NCBI GenBank assembly: GCA_021809495.1
Contig: JAKAZI010000001.1
Span: forward strand, 19,406 to 83,405
DNA: 64,000 bases
From: Actinomycetes bacterium
GTDB taxonomy: Bacteria > Actinomycetota > Acidimicrobiia > Acidimicrobiales > RAAP-2
Reading direction: 5' to 3'
Below, one piece after another: positions 16,889 through 25,939 of the stretch. Below the pieces are notes generated by a model. It was given only the letters and a program-made list of their open reading frames with translations. It searched no databases and was not told the DNA's origin. Both the position numbers and the translations under genes were made by a program. Positions within the stretch are counted from its first letter, which is position 1, and each line of letters starts with the position of its first letter.

Positions 16889-17428
16889 ATGTCGCGCATC
16901 GGTCGTAACCCGATCACGGTCCCCTCGACGGTCACCGTCGACGTGGTGGACAGCGTGGTGACGGTCGCCGGCCCCAACGGGACGATGACGCGCACGCTGC
17001 CCGACGGGATCACGATCACCCGCGAGGGGGACGTGCTCGCCGTCGAGCGTCGCAACGACGAGACCCAGTACCGTGCCCTGCACGGACTCACCCGGACCCT
17101 GGTCGCCAACATGGTCGTCGGCGTGACGACCGGCTGGACCAAGGAGCTCGAGATCATCGGCGTCGGTTACCGCGCGGCCGCCTCGGGCGCCGACGCGCTC
17201 GACCTGTCGCTCGGCTTCAGCCACCCGGTCAAGTTCACCGCGCCCGCCGGGGTCACCTTCGAGGTCCCCACGCCGACGCGCGTCGTCGTCAAGGGCGCCG
17301 ACAAGGAAGTCGTCGGCCAGGTGGCCGCGACCATCCGCAAGATTCGTAAGCCCGAGCCCTACAAGGGCAAGGGTGTGCGCTACCTCGGTGAGAAGGTTCT
17401 GCGCAAGGCTGGAAAGGCGGCGAAGTAA
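16889..17428 (+). CDS. rplF: 50S ribosomal protein L6
   Basis: [41 protein letters not shown]. Confidence 0.97.
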   Translation: MSRIGRNPITVPSTVTVDVVDSVVTVAGPNGTMTRTLPDGITITREGDVLAVERRNDETQYRALHGLTRTLVANMVVGVTTGWTKELEIIGVGYRAAASGADALDLSLGFSHPVKFTAPAGVTFEVPTPTRVVVKGADKEVVGQVAATIRKIRKPEPYKGKGVRYLGEKVLRKAGKAAK

Positions 17429-17784
17429 TGGCCCGTACGACTCGTGAACTCCGCCAGCGCCGTCACCGGCGACTGCGCAAGCACCTGGCCGGCACGGCCG
17501 AGCGGCCCCGCGTCGCCCTGAGCCGCTCCAACCGCCACATCTCGGCCCAGATCATCGACGACGACGCGGGCCGCACGCTCGCCGCCGCCTCGTCGGTGGA
17601 GACCTCGCTGCGCAGCGTCTCGGGTGGCAACATCGAGGGCGCCAAGGCCGTCGCGGCGGTGCTCGCCGAGCGGGCCCAGGCCGCCAACATCACCACCGTG
17701 GTCTTTGACCGCGGGGGTTTCGACTACCACGGGCGCGTCGCCGCCTTCGCCGACGCGCTGCGTCAGGCCGGACTGGAGTTCTAA
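17428..17784 (+). CDS. rplR: 50S ribosomal protein L18
   Basis: [50 protein letters not shown]. Confidence 0.96.
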   Translation: MARTTRELRQRRHRRLRKHLAGTAERPRVALSRSNRHISAQIIDDDAGRTLAAASSVETSLRSVSGGNIEGAKAVAAVLAERAQAANITTVVFDRGGFDYHGRVAAFADALRQAGLEF

Positions 17785-18341
17785 TGGATCTGGAACAGTA
17801 CGAAGAGCGGACCATCAAGGTCAACCGCGTGTCCAAGGTCGTCAAGGGTGGTCGTCGGTTCTCCTTCACCGCATTGATGGTGATCGGTGACGGCAACGGC
17901 CGCGTCGGTCTGGGCTACGGCAAGGCCAAGGAGGCCGGTCTGGCCGTGCAGAAGGGACTCGAAGAGGCTCGCAAGAACATCTTCGAGGTGCCCCTCGCCG
18001 GGTCCACGATCGTCTACCCGGTGATCGGCAGCTCCGGCGCCGGTCGCGTGCTGATGAAGCCCGCCGCGCCCGGTACCGGTGTGATCGCCGGCGGCGCCGC
18101 GCGCGCCATCCTCGAGATGGCCGGCGTGAAGGACATCATCGCCAAGTCGTTGGGCTCGTCCAACGGCATCAACGTCGCCCACGCGACCATCGAGGGGCTC
18201 AAGCAGTTGCGCCGCCCCGAGCGCATCGCCGCCCAGCGTGGAAAGGCCCTCGACGAGGTCATCCCGTCGGGGACGCTTCGCGCCTACCGCGAACGCCAGC
18301 GTGAGGGCGACCTGTTCAAGACGGAGACCACGCATGGCTAA
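17784..18341 (+). CDS. rpsE: 30S ribosomal protein S5
   Basis: [45 protein letters not shown]. Confidence 0.97.
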   Translation: MDLEQYEERTIKVNRVSKVVKGGRRFSFTALMVIGDGNGRVGLGYGKAKEAGLAVQKGLEEARKNIFEVPLAGSTIVYPVIGSSGAGRVLMKPAAPGTGVIAGGAARAILEMAGVKDIIAKSLGSSNGINVAHATIEGLKQLRRPERIAAQRGKALDEVIPSGTLRAYRERQREGDLFKTETTHG

Positions 18342-18519
18342 GTTGAAGGTGACCCAAGTCCGATCGTCGATCGCCACCAAGCCCAAGCACCGCGGCACGC
18401 TGCGCGCGCTCGGGCTGCGCGGCATCGGCCAGTCCAACGTGCTGCCCGACCGTCCCGAGATTCACGGGATGATCGCCCGCGTGCCGCACCTGATCACCGT
18501 AGAAGAGGTGGCTGAATGA
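18334..18519 (+). CDS. rpmD: 50S ribosomal protein L30
   Basis: [59 protein letters not shown]; start reassigned to ATG 18334. Confidence 0.95.
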   Translation: MAKLKVTQVRSSIATKPKHRGTLRALGLRGIGQSNVLPDRPEIHGMIARVPHLITVEEVAE

Positions 18520-19001
18520 AGTTGCACGATCTCCAGGCCCCCGCCGGCTCCAAGCACCGCAAGAAGATCGTCGGTCGCGGTATCGGCGGACACGGCGGCA
18601 AGACCGCCGGCCGCGGCACCAAGGGTCAGAAGGCCCGCCGCCAGATCCCCGCGGGCTTCGAGGGTGGCCAGCTGCCCCTGATGCAGCGCATCCCCAAGCT
18701 CAAGGGCTTCACGAACCCGTTCCGCGTGGAGTACACGCCCGTCAACCTCGACGCGATCACCGCGCTCGGGGCCGACGTCGTCACGCCCGAGGTGCTCGTC
18801 GCCAACGGGCTGGCGCGAAAGAACGACCTCGTGAAGGTGCTCGGTCGCGGCTCACTCGACAAGGCGGTCTCAATCTCGGCGCACGGATTCTCGGCGTCGG
18901 CTCGCAGCGCCATCGAGGCGGCCGGTGGCAGCGTCACCGTCTTGGACAAGCCCTTCGCGGTTCGTCCGCCGGCCTCCGGCAACCAGCACCAGAACCGCTA
19001 G
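18516..19001 (+). CDS. rplO: 50S ribosomal protein L15
   Basis: [65 protein letters not shown]. Confidence 0.97.
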   Translation: MKLHDLQAPAGSKHRKKIVGRGIGGHGGKTAGRGTKGQKARRQIPAGFEGGQLPLMQRIPKLKGFTNPFRVEYTPVNLDAITALGADVVTPEVLVANGLARKNDLVKVLGRGSLDKAVSISAHGFSASARSAIEAAGGSVTVLDKPFAVRPPASGNQHQNR

Positions 19002-19010
19002 GGCGTCGTC

Positions 19011-20300
19011 GTGCTGCGTCGACTCGCGAACATCTTTCGCGTACCGGACCTTCGCAACAAGGTCATCTTCACGGTCGCGATCATCTGCCTCTACCAGCTC
19101 GGCGCCAACCTGCCCATCCCCGGGGTCAGTTGGTCCCAGGTCCAGGTGCTCCAGTCCAAGGCCGGCGCGTCGGGCGTGCTCGGCTTCTTGAACCTGTTCA
19201 GTGGCGGGGCGCTCACGCGCCTCGCGGTCTTCGGCCTCGGGGTCATGCCCTACATCACGAGCTCCATCGTGATCCAGCTGCTCACCACCGTCATCCCCAA
19301 GCTGACCGAGTGGCGTGACCAGGGCGCCGTGGGCGAGAAGCGCATCACCCAGACGACGCGCTACCTCACCATCGGCCTGGCGCTGCTGCAGTCGACCGGC
19401 CTGATCTACGCCTTCCACGGCCACGACCAGGCCCTGCTCGGCTTCAACATCGACCTGATCCCCCGGTTCAACCTGTGGCTGGGCCTGTTCATGGTGGCCA
19501 TCATGACCGCCGGGACGGCCTTCGTGATGTGGCTCGCCGAGTTGATCACCCAGCGCGGCGTCGGCCAGGGGATGAGCCTCTTGATCTTCGCGAACGTCGT
19601 GGCGGGCCTGCCCTCGGGCGGTCGCGCGGTCTACGCCGAGGGCGGGCCGGTCAAGTTCTACACCATCGTGGTCATCTCGATCGCCCTGCTGGTGCTCATC
19701 GTCTTCATGGACAACGGCCAGCGCCGGATCCCGGTCACCTTCGCGCGACGGGTCGTCGGGCGCAAGGAGATGGGCGGTAATTCGACCTACATCCCCTTGA
19801 AGGTGAACCAGTCGGGCGTGATCCCGATCATCTTCGCCTCCTCGGTGCTCTACATCCCGGTCCTGTTGTCCAACGTCGTGCCGTGGACGGGCTTCCAGCA
19901 CTTCGTCAACTCGTCGTTGCAGCCGACCAGCTTCTTCTACATCCTCTCGGACTTCGCGCTCATCTTGGCCTTCACGTTCTTCTACGTGTACATCGCCTTC
20001 GAGCCCCACCAGCAGGCCGAGTTGCTGCGCCAGCAGGGCGGCTTCGTCCCGGGCATCCGCCCGGGCCTGCCGACCGAGAAGTACTTCGCCAAGATGCTCT
20101 CGCGCATCACCACGGTCGGCGCGGTCTTCCTCGCCGGCGTCGCGGTGGTGCCCGCGGTCCTGATGGCGCTGTGGCACATCAACCGCTTCCCGTACTACGG
20201 CACGACCTTGCTGATCGCGGTCGGCGTCGCGCTCGAGACGATGCGCCAGATCGACAGCCAGCTCATGATGCGCAACTACGAAGGGTTCCTCAAGCGCTGA
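19011..20300 (+). CDS. secY: Preprotein translocase subunit SecY
   Basis: LRRLANIFRVPDLRNKVIFTVAIICLYQLGANLPIPGVSW; 10-TM pattern; GIRPGLPTEKYFAKMLSRITTVGAVFLAGVA. Confidence 0.97.
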   Translation: MLRRLANIFRVPDLRNKVIFTVAIICLYQLGANLPIPGVSWSQVQVLQSKAGASGVLGFLNLFSGGALTRLAVFGLGVMPYITSSIVIQLLTTVIPKLTEWRDQGAVGEKRITQTTRYLTIGLALLQSTGLIYAFHGHDQALLGFNIDLIPRFNLWLGLFMVAIMTAGTAFVMWLAELITQRGVGQGMSLLIFANVVAGLPSGGRAVYAEGGPVKFYTIVVISIALLVLIVFMDNGQRRIPVTFARRVVGRKEMGGNSTYIPLKVNQSGVIPIIFASSVLYIPVLLSNVVPWTGFQHFVNSSLQPTSFFYILSDFALILAFTFFYVYIAFEPHQQAELLRQQGGFVPGIRPGLPTEKYFAKMLSRITTVGAVFLAGVAVVPAVLMALWHINRFPYYGTTLLIAVGVALETMRQIDSQLMMRNYEGFLKR

Positions 20301-20301
20301 C

Positions 20302-20958
20302 ATGGCCCGGTTGATCCTCGTCGTCCTGGGTAAACAGGGAGCCGGTAAGGGCACCCAGTGCAAGCGGCTGGCCGAGCGGTACTCCATTCCGCACGTGTCC
20401 ACCGGCGACATGCTGCGCGCGGCCGTGAAGGCCGGCACGCCCGTCGGGCGTGACGTCGCCGCCGTGCTCGAGGCCGGCGAGCTCGTCTCGGACGACCTCG
20501 TGAACCGGTTGGTCGCAGAGCGCTTCGCCCAGCCCGACGCGGCCGCGGGCGCCCTGCTCGACGGCTTTCCGCGCACCTTCGCCCAGGCCGCGGCCCTCGA
20601 GGCCATCCTCGGTGCCGACGGCGTCAAGCTCTGCGTGAACCTCGAGGTGTCGGTCGAACTGGTGACCCGGCGTCTTTCGGCGCGACGGGTCTGCGTCGAC
20701 TGCGGGGCGATCTACACCGACACCGACCCCGAGGCCGTGTCGGGCGTCTGCTCGAACTGCGGGGGCCAGGTGGTCCAGCGCGCCGACGACCAGCCCGGGG
20801 CCATCCGCAGCCGCCTCGAGGCCTACGAGCGCGACACCGCGCCGCTGCTCGACTTCTACGCCGAGCGCGACCTGCTCGTCACGGTCGACGGCTCGCTCGA
20901 TCCCGACGAGGTCACGGCGTCGATCCTCGCCGTGATCGACGAACGGCTCTCGCGATGA
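20302..20958 (+). CDS. adk: Adenylate kinase (zinc/LID type)
   Basis: LILVVLGKQGAGKGTQCKRLAERYSIPHVSTGDMLRAAV; CVDCGAIY...CSNCGG LID Zn motif. Confidence 0.96.
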   Translation: MARLILVVLGKQGAGKGTQCKRLAERYSIPHVSTGDMLRAAVKAGTPVGRDVAAVLEAGELVSDDLVNRLVAERFAQPDAAAGALLDGFPRTFAQAAALEAILGADGVKLCVNLEVSVELVTRRLSARRVCVDCGAIYTDTDPEAVSGVCSNCGGQVVQRADDQPGAIRSRLEAYERDTAPLLDFYAERDLLVTVDGSLDPDEVTASILAVIDERLSR

Positions 20959-21695
20959 GGCGTTCGCCCGACGAACTGGCCAAGATGCGCAAGGCCGGCC
21001 GGGTCGTCGCCGAGATCCACGAGGCCACCCGCGCCGCGATCCGCCCGGGCGTCACGACGGCCGAGCTGAACGAGGTGGCCGCGGCCGTGCTCGAGAAGCG
21101 CCACGCGCGCTCGAACTTTCTTAACTACAACGGCTTTCCCGCGGTGATCTGCACGAGCCCCAACGACATGATCGTCCACGGGATCCCCGGCGACGTCGTG
21201 CTGCACGAGGGCGACATCATCTCGGTGGACTGCGGCGCGATCGTCGAGGGCTACCACGGCGACGCCGCCTACACGACCGGGGTCGGTGCGATCAGCGCCG
21301 AGGCGAAACGCCTCATCGAGGTGACCGAGCGTTCCCTCTGGGCCGGCATCGACCAGCTCGTGGTCGGCAACCGGCTCCACGAGGTCGGCCGCGCGGTCCA
21401 GCGCGTCGCCGAGGCGGCCGGGTACGGGGTGGTGCGCGAGTACGTCGGCCACGCCATCGGCACCGAGATGCACGAGAACCCCCAGGTGCCCAACTACTGG
21501 CCCGGCACGCCCGGTCCGACCCTGAAGAGTGGCATGGTCTTCGCCATCGAGCCGATGGTCAACGTCGGAACCTACGACACCTACACGCTCGACGACGGCT
21601 GGAGCGTCATGACGGCCGACGGGTCGCTGTCGGCGCACTTCGAACACACCATCGCGGTGACCGACGACGGCCCCGAGGTCTTCACCGTCCTCTAG
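20955..21695 (+). CDS. map: Type I methionine aminopeptidase
   Basis: MRKAGRVVAEIHEATRAAIRPGVTTAELNEVAAAVLEKR; SVDCGAIVEGYHGDAAYTTGVG; GHAIGTEMHENPQVPNYW. Confidence 0.96.
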   Translation: MRRSPDELAKMRKAGRVVAEIHEATRAAIRPGVTTAELNEVAAAVLEKRHARSNFLNYNGFPAVICTSPNDMIVHGIPGDVVLHEGDIISVDCGAIVEGYHGDAAYTTGVGAISAEAKRLIEVTERSLWAGIDQLVVGNRLHEVGRAVQRVAEAAGYGVVREYVGHAIGTEMHENPQVPNYWPGTPGPTLKSGMVFAIEPMVNVGTYDTYTLDDGWSVMTADGSLSAHFEHTIAVTDDGPEVFTVL

Positions 21696-22366
21696 TCGCT
21701 GACTCCGAGCACGCTCGCGAGGCGCGCCATCGCGGCGGCGGTTCGCTCGCCCCACCAGAAGAGGTCGCGGCCGTCCACGTAGCGAACCGGGGCCACGGTC
21801 TCGAGTTCGGCGCGGTGGCGCTCGGCGAAGGGGTAGGGCTCGCTCGGCGCGAGCACCAGGTCGGGACGGGTCGCCGCCATCTCGTCGAGGCCGACGTGCG
21901 GGTAGGCCCCCCGGTGCGCGAGGGCGTTCTCGAATCCGAGGTGGGCGAGCAGGGACGATCCGTAGGTCGGCGCGCCGAGCGCGATCCAGGGCCGGCGCCA
22001 GATGGGCACGACCACGCGGTGGCGCGGCGCTCGGGGTGCGGCCCGACGCGTCGCCGCCCAGGGGTGGCCGACCACCTCGGCGAGCGCGGCCAGCTCACGG
22101 TCGACGTCGGCGAGGCTGCGCACGGCCGTCGCGTGCACGGCCAGTCCCCGCGCGAGCAAGGCGTCGTAGTCCTCGCGCCGGTTCTCCTCCTCGTCGAGCA
22201 CGACGAGGTCGGGCGCGAGCGCGACGATGGCCTCGAGGTCCGGGTCCTTCGTCCCCCCGACGCGCGCCACCCCCGCCACGTCACAGAACCGGGTCACGGC
22301 GACCGGGCGCCGACCCCACGCCTCGAGGGTCTCGCTCACCGAGGGGACCAGGCTGACGACGCGCAC
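21692..22366 (-). CDS. Cobalamin-binding / BtuF-like helical-backbone substrate-binding domain protein (no obvious signal peptide)
   Basis: MRVVSLVPSVSETLEAWG...VAVTRFCDVAGVARVGGTKDPDLEAIVALAPDLVVLDEEENRREDYDALLARGLAVHATAVRSLADVD. Confidence 0.75.
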   Translation of the reverse strand: MRVVSLVPSVSETLEAWGRRPVAVTRFCDVAGVARVGGTKDPDLEAIVALAPDLVVLDEEENRREDYDALLARGLAVHATAVRSLADVDRELAALAEVVGHPWAATRRAAPRAPRHRVVVPIWRRPWIALGAPTYGSSLLAHLGFENALAHRGAYPHVGLDEMAATRPDLVLAPSEPYPFAERHRAELETVAPVRYVDGRDLFWWGERTAAAMARLASVLGVSD

Positions 22367-23011
22367 CTAGGGCTCGGGGTGGGCCCGGTCGTGGTAGCGC
22401 TGGGCGAAGAGCGCGGCCTCGGTGCGCCGCTGGAAGCCGAGCTTGGCGAGCAGGTTCGACACGTAGTTCTTCACGGTCTTTTCCGCGAGGAACATCTCGG
22501 CGGCGATCTCGCGGTTGGAGAGGCCCTCACTCAGCAGCTCCAGGATCCGGCGCTCCTGGTGGCTCAGGCTCTCGAGGCGGATGTCCTCGGTGATCTGGCG
22601 GCGCAGGCGCTCGCGGGCCCGTTCGATCTGGTCGCTACTGAGCAGCATCTCGCCGTTGGCGACGCGGCGAATCGAGTCCACCAGGTCGTCGCCGCGCACG
22701 TTCTTCAAGACGTAGCCCTTGGCCCCGGCGAGCACCGAGGCCGACATGGCCTCGTTGTCCGCGAAGGACGTGAGCATCAGGCACGCGAGGTCGATGCGCC
22801 GATCGCGCAGCGTGCGACAGAGGTCGACCCCGCTGCCGTCGGGCAGGCGCACGTCGAGCACGGCCACGTCGATGGCGTCGACGTCGACGGACTCGGCCTC
22901 CTCGACCGAGGCGGCCTCGGCCACGACCGACAGGTCGTCGTGGGCCTCGAGCAACTCGCGCAGACCCCGGCGCACGATCTCGTGGTCGTCGACCAGGAGC
23001 AGCCGGATCAC
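22367..23011 (-). CDS. NarL/FixJ-type response regulator, DevR/DosR-like
   Basis: VIRLLLVDDHEIVRRGLRELLEAHDDLSVVAEAASVEEA...VLDVRLPDGSGVDLCR...LSHQERRILELLSEGLSNREIAAEMFLAEKTVKNYVSNLLAKLGFQRRTEAALFA; GTG start 23011 preferred over 23053 (avoids overlap with kinase). Confidence 0.9.
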   Translation of the reverse strand: MIRLLLVDDHEIVRRGLRELLEAHDDLSVVAEAASVEEAESVDVDAIDVAVLDVRLPDGSGVDLCRTLRDRRIDLACLMLTSFADNEAMSASVLAGAKGYVLKNVRGDDLVDSIRRVANGEMLLSSDQIERARERLRRQITEDIRLESLSHQERRILELLSEGLSNREIAAEMFLAEKTVKNYVSNLLAKLGFQRRTEAALFAQRYHDRAHPEP

Positions 23012-23012
23012 G

Positions 23013-24164
23013 TCAGTCCTGTCTGAGGGCGGTCCATCGAACCAGTGTGCCACGCCCGGGCTCGGATTCGAACGTGGCGTCGCCGCCGAGCTCGCGCGCC
23101 CGGCTGCGCATGTTGCGAAGCCCCCGTCCGGGGCCGACGGGGGCGGTGAACCCGACGCCGTTGTCGCGCACGCTCAGCACGAGCATCGGCCCCTCGACGG
23201 CGAGGGTGACCTCGGCCTCGCTCGCGCGGGCGTGGCGAGCGACGTTAGAGAGCGCCTCGCGCAGCGCCTGGAGGGCGTGGCGGGCACAGCGCGTCGAGAG
23301 CTCGAGGTCGGCCTCGTTGGGCAGGCGCAGCGTGACCTTGATGCCGAGGCGCGTGGCGACCTCGTCGGACATCGCGCGCAGGCGCGCCACGAGGTTCGTG
23401 CCGTCCACGTCGTCCTGGTCGATCTCGAAGATCGTCGTGCGGATCTCGTGGATGGTCGTGTCCAGTTCGTCCACCGCGCGGTTGATCCGCTCGCGATCGG
23501 CCTCGTTCAGGGTGGAGCGCAGCGTGATCTGCAGGGCGAGCCCGACGCCGAAGAGCCGCTGGATCACGGTGTCGTGCAGGTCGCGCGCGAGTCGCTCGCG
23601 CTCTTCGCCGAGGGTGAGCTCGCGCAGGTGGTGGCGGATCGTGGCCTGGTCGATCACGAGGCCCGCCGCGCGGCCGAAGGCCTCGACCAGGATCTCGTCC
23701 TCCTCGTCGAAGGGTCGTCCGTCGGTCCGATCGGTCAGGTAGAGGTTGCCAAAGACGTGGCCGTCGGCGCTCGTGACCGGAACGCCGAGGAAGTTGGTCA
23801 TCACCGGGTGGTGCGCGGGGAAGCCGGCTGCGCCCCCGTGGTGCGCGAGGTCCTCCACGCGCACCGGCGCGCCGCCGAGGATCGTCTCGCCGAGCACGCC
23901 GCGCCCGTGGGGGGCGGCGCCGATGCGTTCGCGCAGTTCGTCGTCGACGCCGTAGGTCACGAAGCGCGAGAGGGTAGCGCCGTCTCTCCCGACCACGCCG
24001 AGGGCGCCGTAGCGGGCCCCGACGAGCTGGCTCGCGGTCTCGACGATCAGCGTCAGCAGGTCCGAGAGGTCCGCGTCGGTCTCGATAAGCATGATCGCGT
24101 CGATCAACGCGTGGAGCCTCGCAGGATCGGTGATCCGATGAAAGGGCACGCCCGATTCTCCCAC
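23013..24164 (-). CDS. GAF-domain sensor histidine kinase (HisKA_3/HATPase_c), DevS/DosT-like
   Basis: GARYGALGVVGRDG...GRGVLGETI...GFPAHHPVMTNFLGVPVTS...VFGNLYLTDRTDGRPFDEEDEILVEAFGRAAGLVIDQA; LARDLHDTVIQRLFGVGLALQ; ALREALSNVARHARASEAEV; DNGVGF. Confidence 0.9.
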   Translation of the reverse strand: MGESGVPFHRITDPARLHALIDAIMLIETDADLSDLLTLIVETASQLVGARYGALGVVGRDGATLSRFVTYGVDDELRERIGAAPHGRGVLGETILGGAPVRVEDLAHHGGAAGFPAHHPVMTNFLGVPVTSADGHVFGNLYLTDRTDGRPFDEEDEILVEAFGRAAGLVIDQATIRHHLRELTLGEERERLARDLHDTVIQRLFGVGLALQITLRSTLNEADRERINRAVDELDTTIHEIRTTIFEIDQDDVDGTNLVARLRAMSDEVATRLGIKVTLRLPNEADLELSTRCARHALQALREALSNVARHARASEAEVTLAVEGPMLVLSVRDNGVGFTAPVGPGRGLRNMRSRARELGGDATFESEPGRGTLVRWTALRQD

Positions 24165-24176
24165 ACCGCGTAGCGG

Positions 24177-24572
24177 TTACCCGATCCGTTCCCCCGAGAT
24201 GATCGTGAGCGGCAGGGCGATGATCGACGCCCCACCGGCCACCGCGCGGGTGAGGGCCACCGAGAGCGCGGGCTCCCCGGCGGGCACCGCCGCGATCCCC
24301 GAGGCCATGACCGCCCAGGTGGCCCCGTCGGGCTCGAGGCCGTCGATCTGGACCGAGAGGACGTCGCCGCGTCGCGCGGCGACCACGACGGCCTCCTCGG
24401 CGCTGGCGAGCAGGAGTTCGTGGTCGTCGACCACGGCGATGCGGGCCGGCAGGGCCGCGGGCAGGCAGCGCACGGAGATCACGACCCGGGCGTAGTCGGC
24501 GTGGCGCAGCAGGCCCAGGCACTCGTCGCGCGGTATCGTGGCGCGTCGCACGCGGTCCCCCGGTACACTCAT
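24177..24572 (-). CDS. Pyridoxamine 5'-phosphate oxidase-like (flavin split-barrel) family protein
   Basis: IPRDECLGLLRHADYARVVISVRCLPAALPARIAVVDDHELLLAS... typical PNPOx-like N-terminal pattern. Confidence 0.6.
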   Translation of the reverse strand: MSVPGDRVRRATIPRDECLGLLRHADYARVVISVRCLPAALPARIAVVDDHELLLASAEEAVVVAARRGDVLSVQIDGLEPDGATWAVMASGIAAVPAGEPALSVALTRAVAGGASIIALPLTIISGERIG

Positions 24573-24670
24573 GCAACCAGCATGAACCGAGTTTCTCCAC
24601 CCTCACTAGGGCCGGGGGTCACTTTTTGGACCCGTGGACGGCGCGTGCGCGGCCCCGTGGGTCCGCGCTT

Positions 24671-24698
24671 TTGCGTTCGGTGAAAAAAACGGTAGAAT
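24671..24698 (+). promoter_or_regulatory. Candidate infA operon promoter TTGCGT-N16-TAGAAT
   Basis: TTGCGT 24671-24676, AAAAAAA-containing 16-nt spacer, TAGAAT 24693-24698. Confidence 0.6.
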
Positions 24699-24711
24699 GG
24701 TCAGCCGACCT

Positions 24712-24751
24712 GTGGGCGAGCCCACGGTCATCTGCGACGAGCCGCTCGTCG
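24712..24751 (+). promoter_or_regulatory. Two-hairpin 5' leader of infA
   Basis: GTGGG-cgag-CCCAC (24712-24725) and CGACGAG-ccg-CTCGTCG (24735-24751). Confidence 0.5.
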
Positions 24752-24779
24752 CCGTATTGCCGTAACAAGGAGAAGGAAC

Positions 24780-25004
24780 CTGAGTAAGCCGAAGGAAGAC
24801 GCGTTCACCGTTGAGGGAACGGTCGTCGAGCCACTACCGAACGCCATGTTTCGTGTCGAGTTGGAGAACGGGTACACCGTCCTCGCGCACAGCTCGGGCA
24901 AGATGCGCATGCACCGCATCCGCATCCTGCCCGGCGACAAGGTCCAGGTGGAGATCACGCCCTACGACATGACCCGCGGCCGCATCACCTATCGCTACAA
25001 ATAA
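24780..25004 (+). CDS. infA: Translation initiation factor IF-1, apparent CTG start codon
   Basis: Not in ORF track. CTG AGT AAG CCG... = (M)[79 protein letters not shown] 24768-24773 at 6-nt spacing. Confidence 0.93.
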   Translation: MSKPKEDAFTVEGTVVEPLPNAMFRVELENGYTVLAHSSGKMRMHRIRILPGDKVQVEITPYDMTRGRITYRYK

Positions 25005-25030
25005 TCAGGGACTGAGTCGAGAGAGAAGAC

Positions 25031-25144
25031 ATGAAGGTTCGCGCCAGCGTCAAGACCATGTGTGAGAAGTGCAAAGTCATCAGACGGAACGGTCACGTCC
25101 GCGTGATCTGCGAGAACCCGCGTCACAAGCAGCGTCAGGGCTAG
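25031..25144 (+). CDS. rpmJ: 50S ribosomal protein L36
   Basis: [37 protein letters not shown] (37 aa; not in ORF track because short). Confidence 0.97.
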   Translation: MKVRASVKTMCEKCKVIRRNGHVRVICENPRHKQRQG

Positions 25145-25154
25145 GAGAGAAAAG

Positions 25155-25532
25155 ATGGCTCGTATTGCCGGTGTCGACATCCCGCGCGAGAAGCGCACGG
25201 TGATCTCGCTCACGTACATTTTCGGCGTTGGTCCCACGACCGCCCAGCAGATCTGCGCGGCGACGGGGATCGACGAGTCGATCCGCGTGAAGGACCTCAC
25301 CGATGGTGACGTCAACAAGTTGCGCACCTACATCGACCAGAACGTCACGGTCGAGGGTGACCTGCGCCGCGACGTCGCCCAGGACATCAAGCGCAAGATG
25401 GAGATCAACTGCCTCCAGGGGATCCGCCACCGCAAGGGCCTGCCCGTACGCGGTCAGCGCACCCGCACCAACGCCCGCACCCGTAAGGGACCCAAGCGCA
25501 CCGTCGCCGGCAAGAAGAAGGTAACCAAGTAA
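25155..25532 (+). CDS. rpsM: 30S ribosomal protein S13
   Basis: [40 protein letters not shown]. Confidence 0.98.
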   Translation: MARIAGVDIPREKRTVISLTYIFGVGPTTAQQICAATGIDESIRVKDLTDGDVNKLRTYIDQNVTVEGDLRRDVAQDIKRKMEINCLQGIRHRKGLPVRGQRTRTNARTRKGPKRTVAGKKKVTK

Positions 25533-25930
25533 TGGCGAAGCCCACCACCAACGCTCGCAAGGGACGTCGCAAGGAGCGCAAGAACGTCGCCTTCGGCGTC
25601 GCGCACATCAAGAGCTCGTTCAACAACACGATCGTGTCGATCACCGACCCCGAGGGCAACGTCCTGTCGTGGGCCTCGTCGGGCAACGTCGGCTTCAAGG
25701 GATCGCGCAAGTCCACGCCGTTCGCCGCACAGCTGGCCGCCGAGAAGTGCGCGCGCGCCGCGATGGAACACGGCGTGAAGAAGGTCGACGTCCTGGTCCG
25801 CGGACCGGGCTCGGGCCGCGAGACGGCGATCCGCTCGCTCGCCGCGGCCGGTATCGAAGTGGTGGCCATCAAGGACGTGACGCCGTTGCCCCACAACGGC
25901 TGCCGTCCGAAGAAGCGTCGTCGAGGCTAA
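25532..25930 (+). CDS. rpsK: 30S ribosomal protein S11
   Basis: [51 protein letters not shown]. Confidence 0.98.
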   Translation: MAKPTTNARKGRRKERKNVAFGVAHIKSSFNNTIVSITDPEGNVLSWASSGNVGFKGSRKSTPFAAQLAAEKCARAAMEHGVKKVDVLVRGPGSGRETAIRSLAAAGIEVVAIKDVTPLPHNGCRPKKRRRG

Positions 25931-25939
25931 GGAAGAATC

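Noticed and set aside
18870-20627. 585-aa minus-strand ORF antisense to secY/adk
   Set aside because: Antisense artefact; low-complexity RDEHQ-rich translation without domain motifs.
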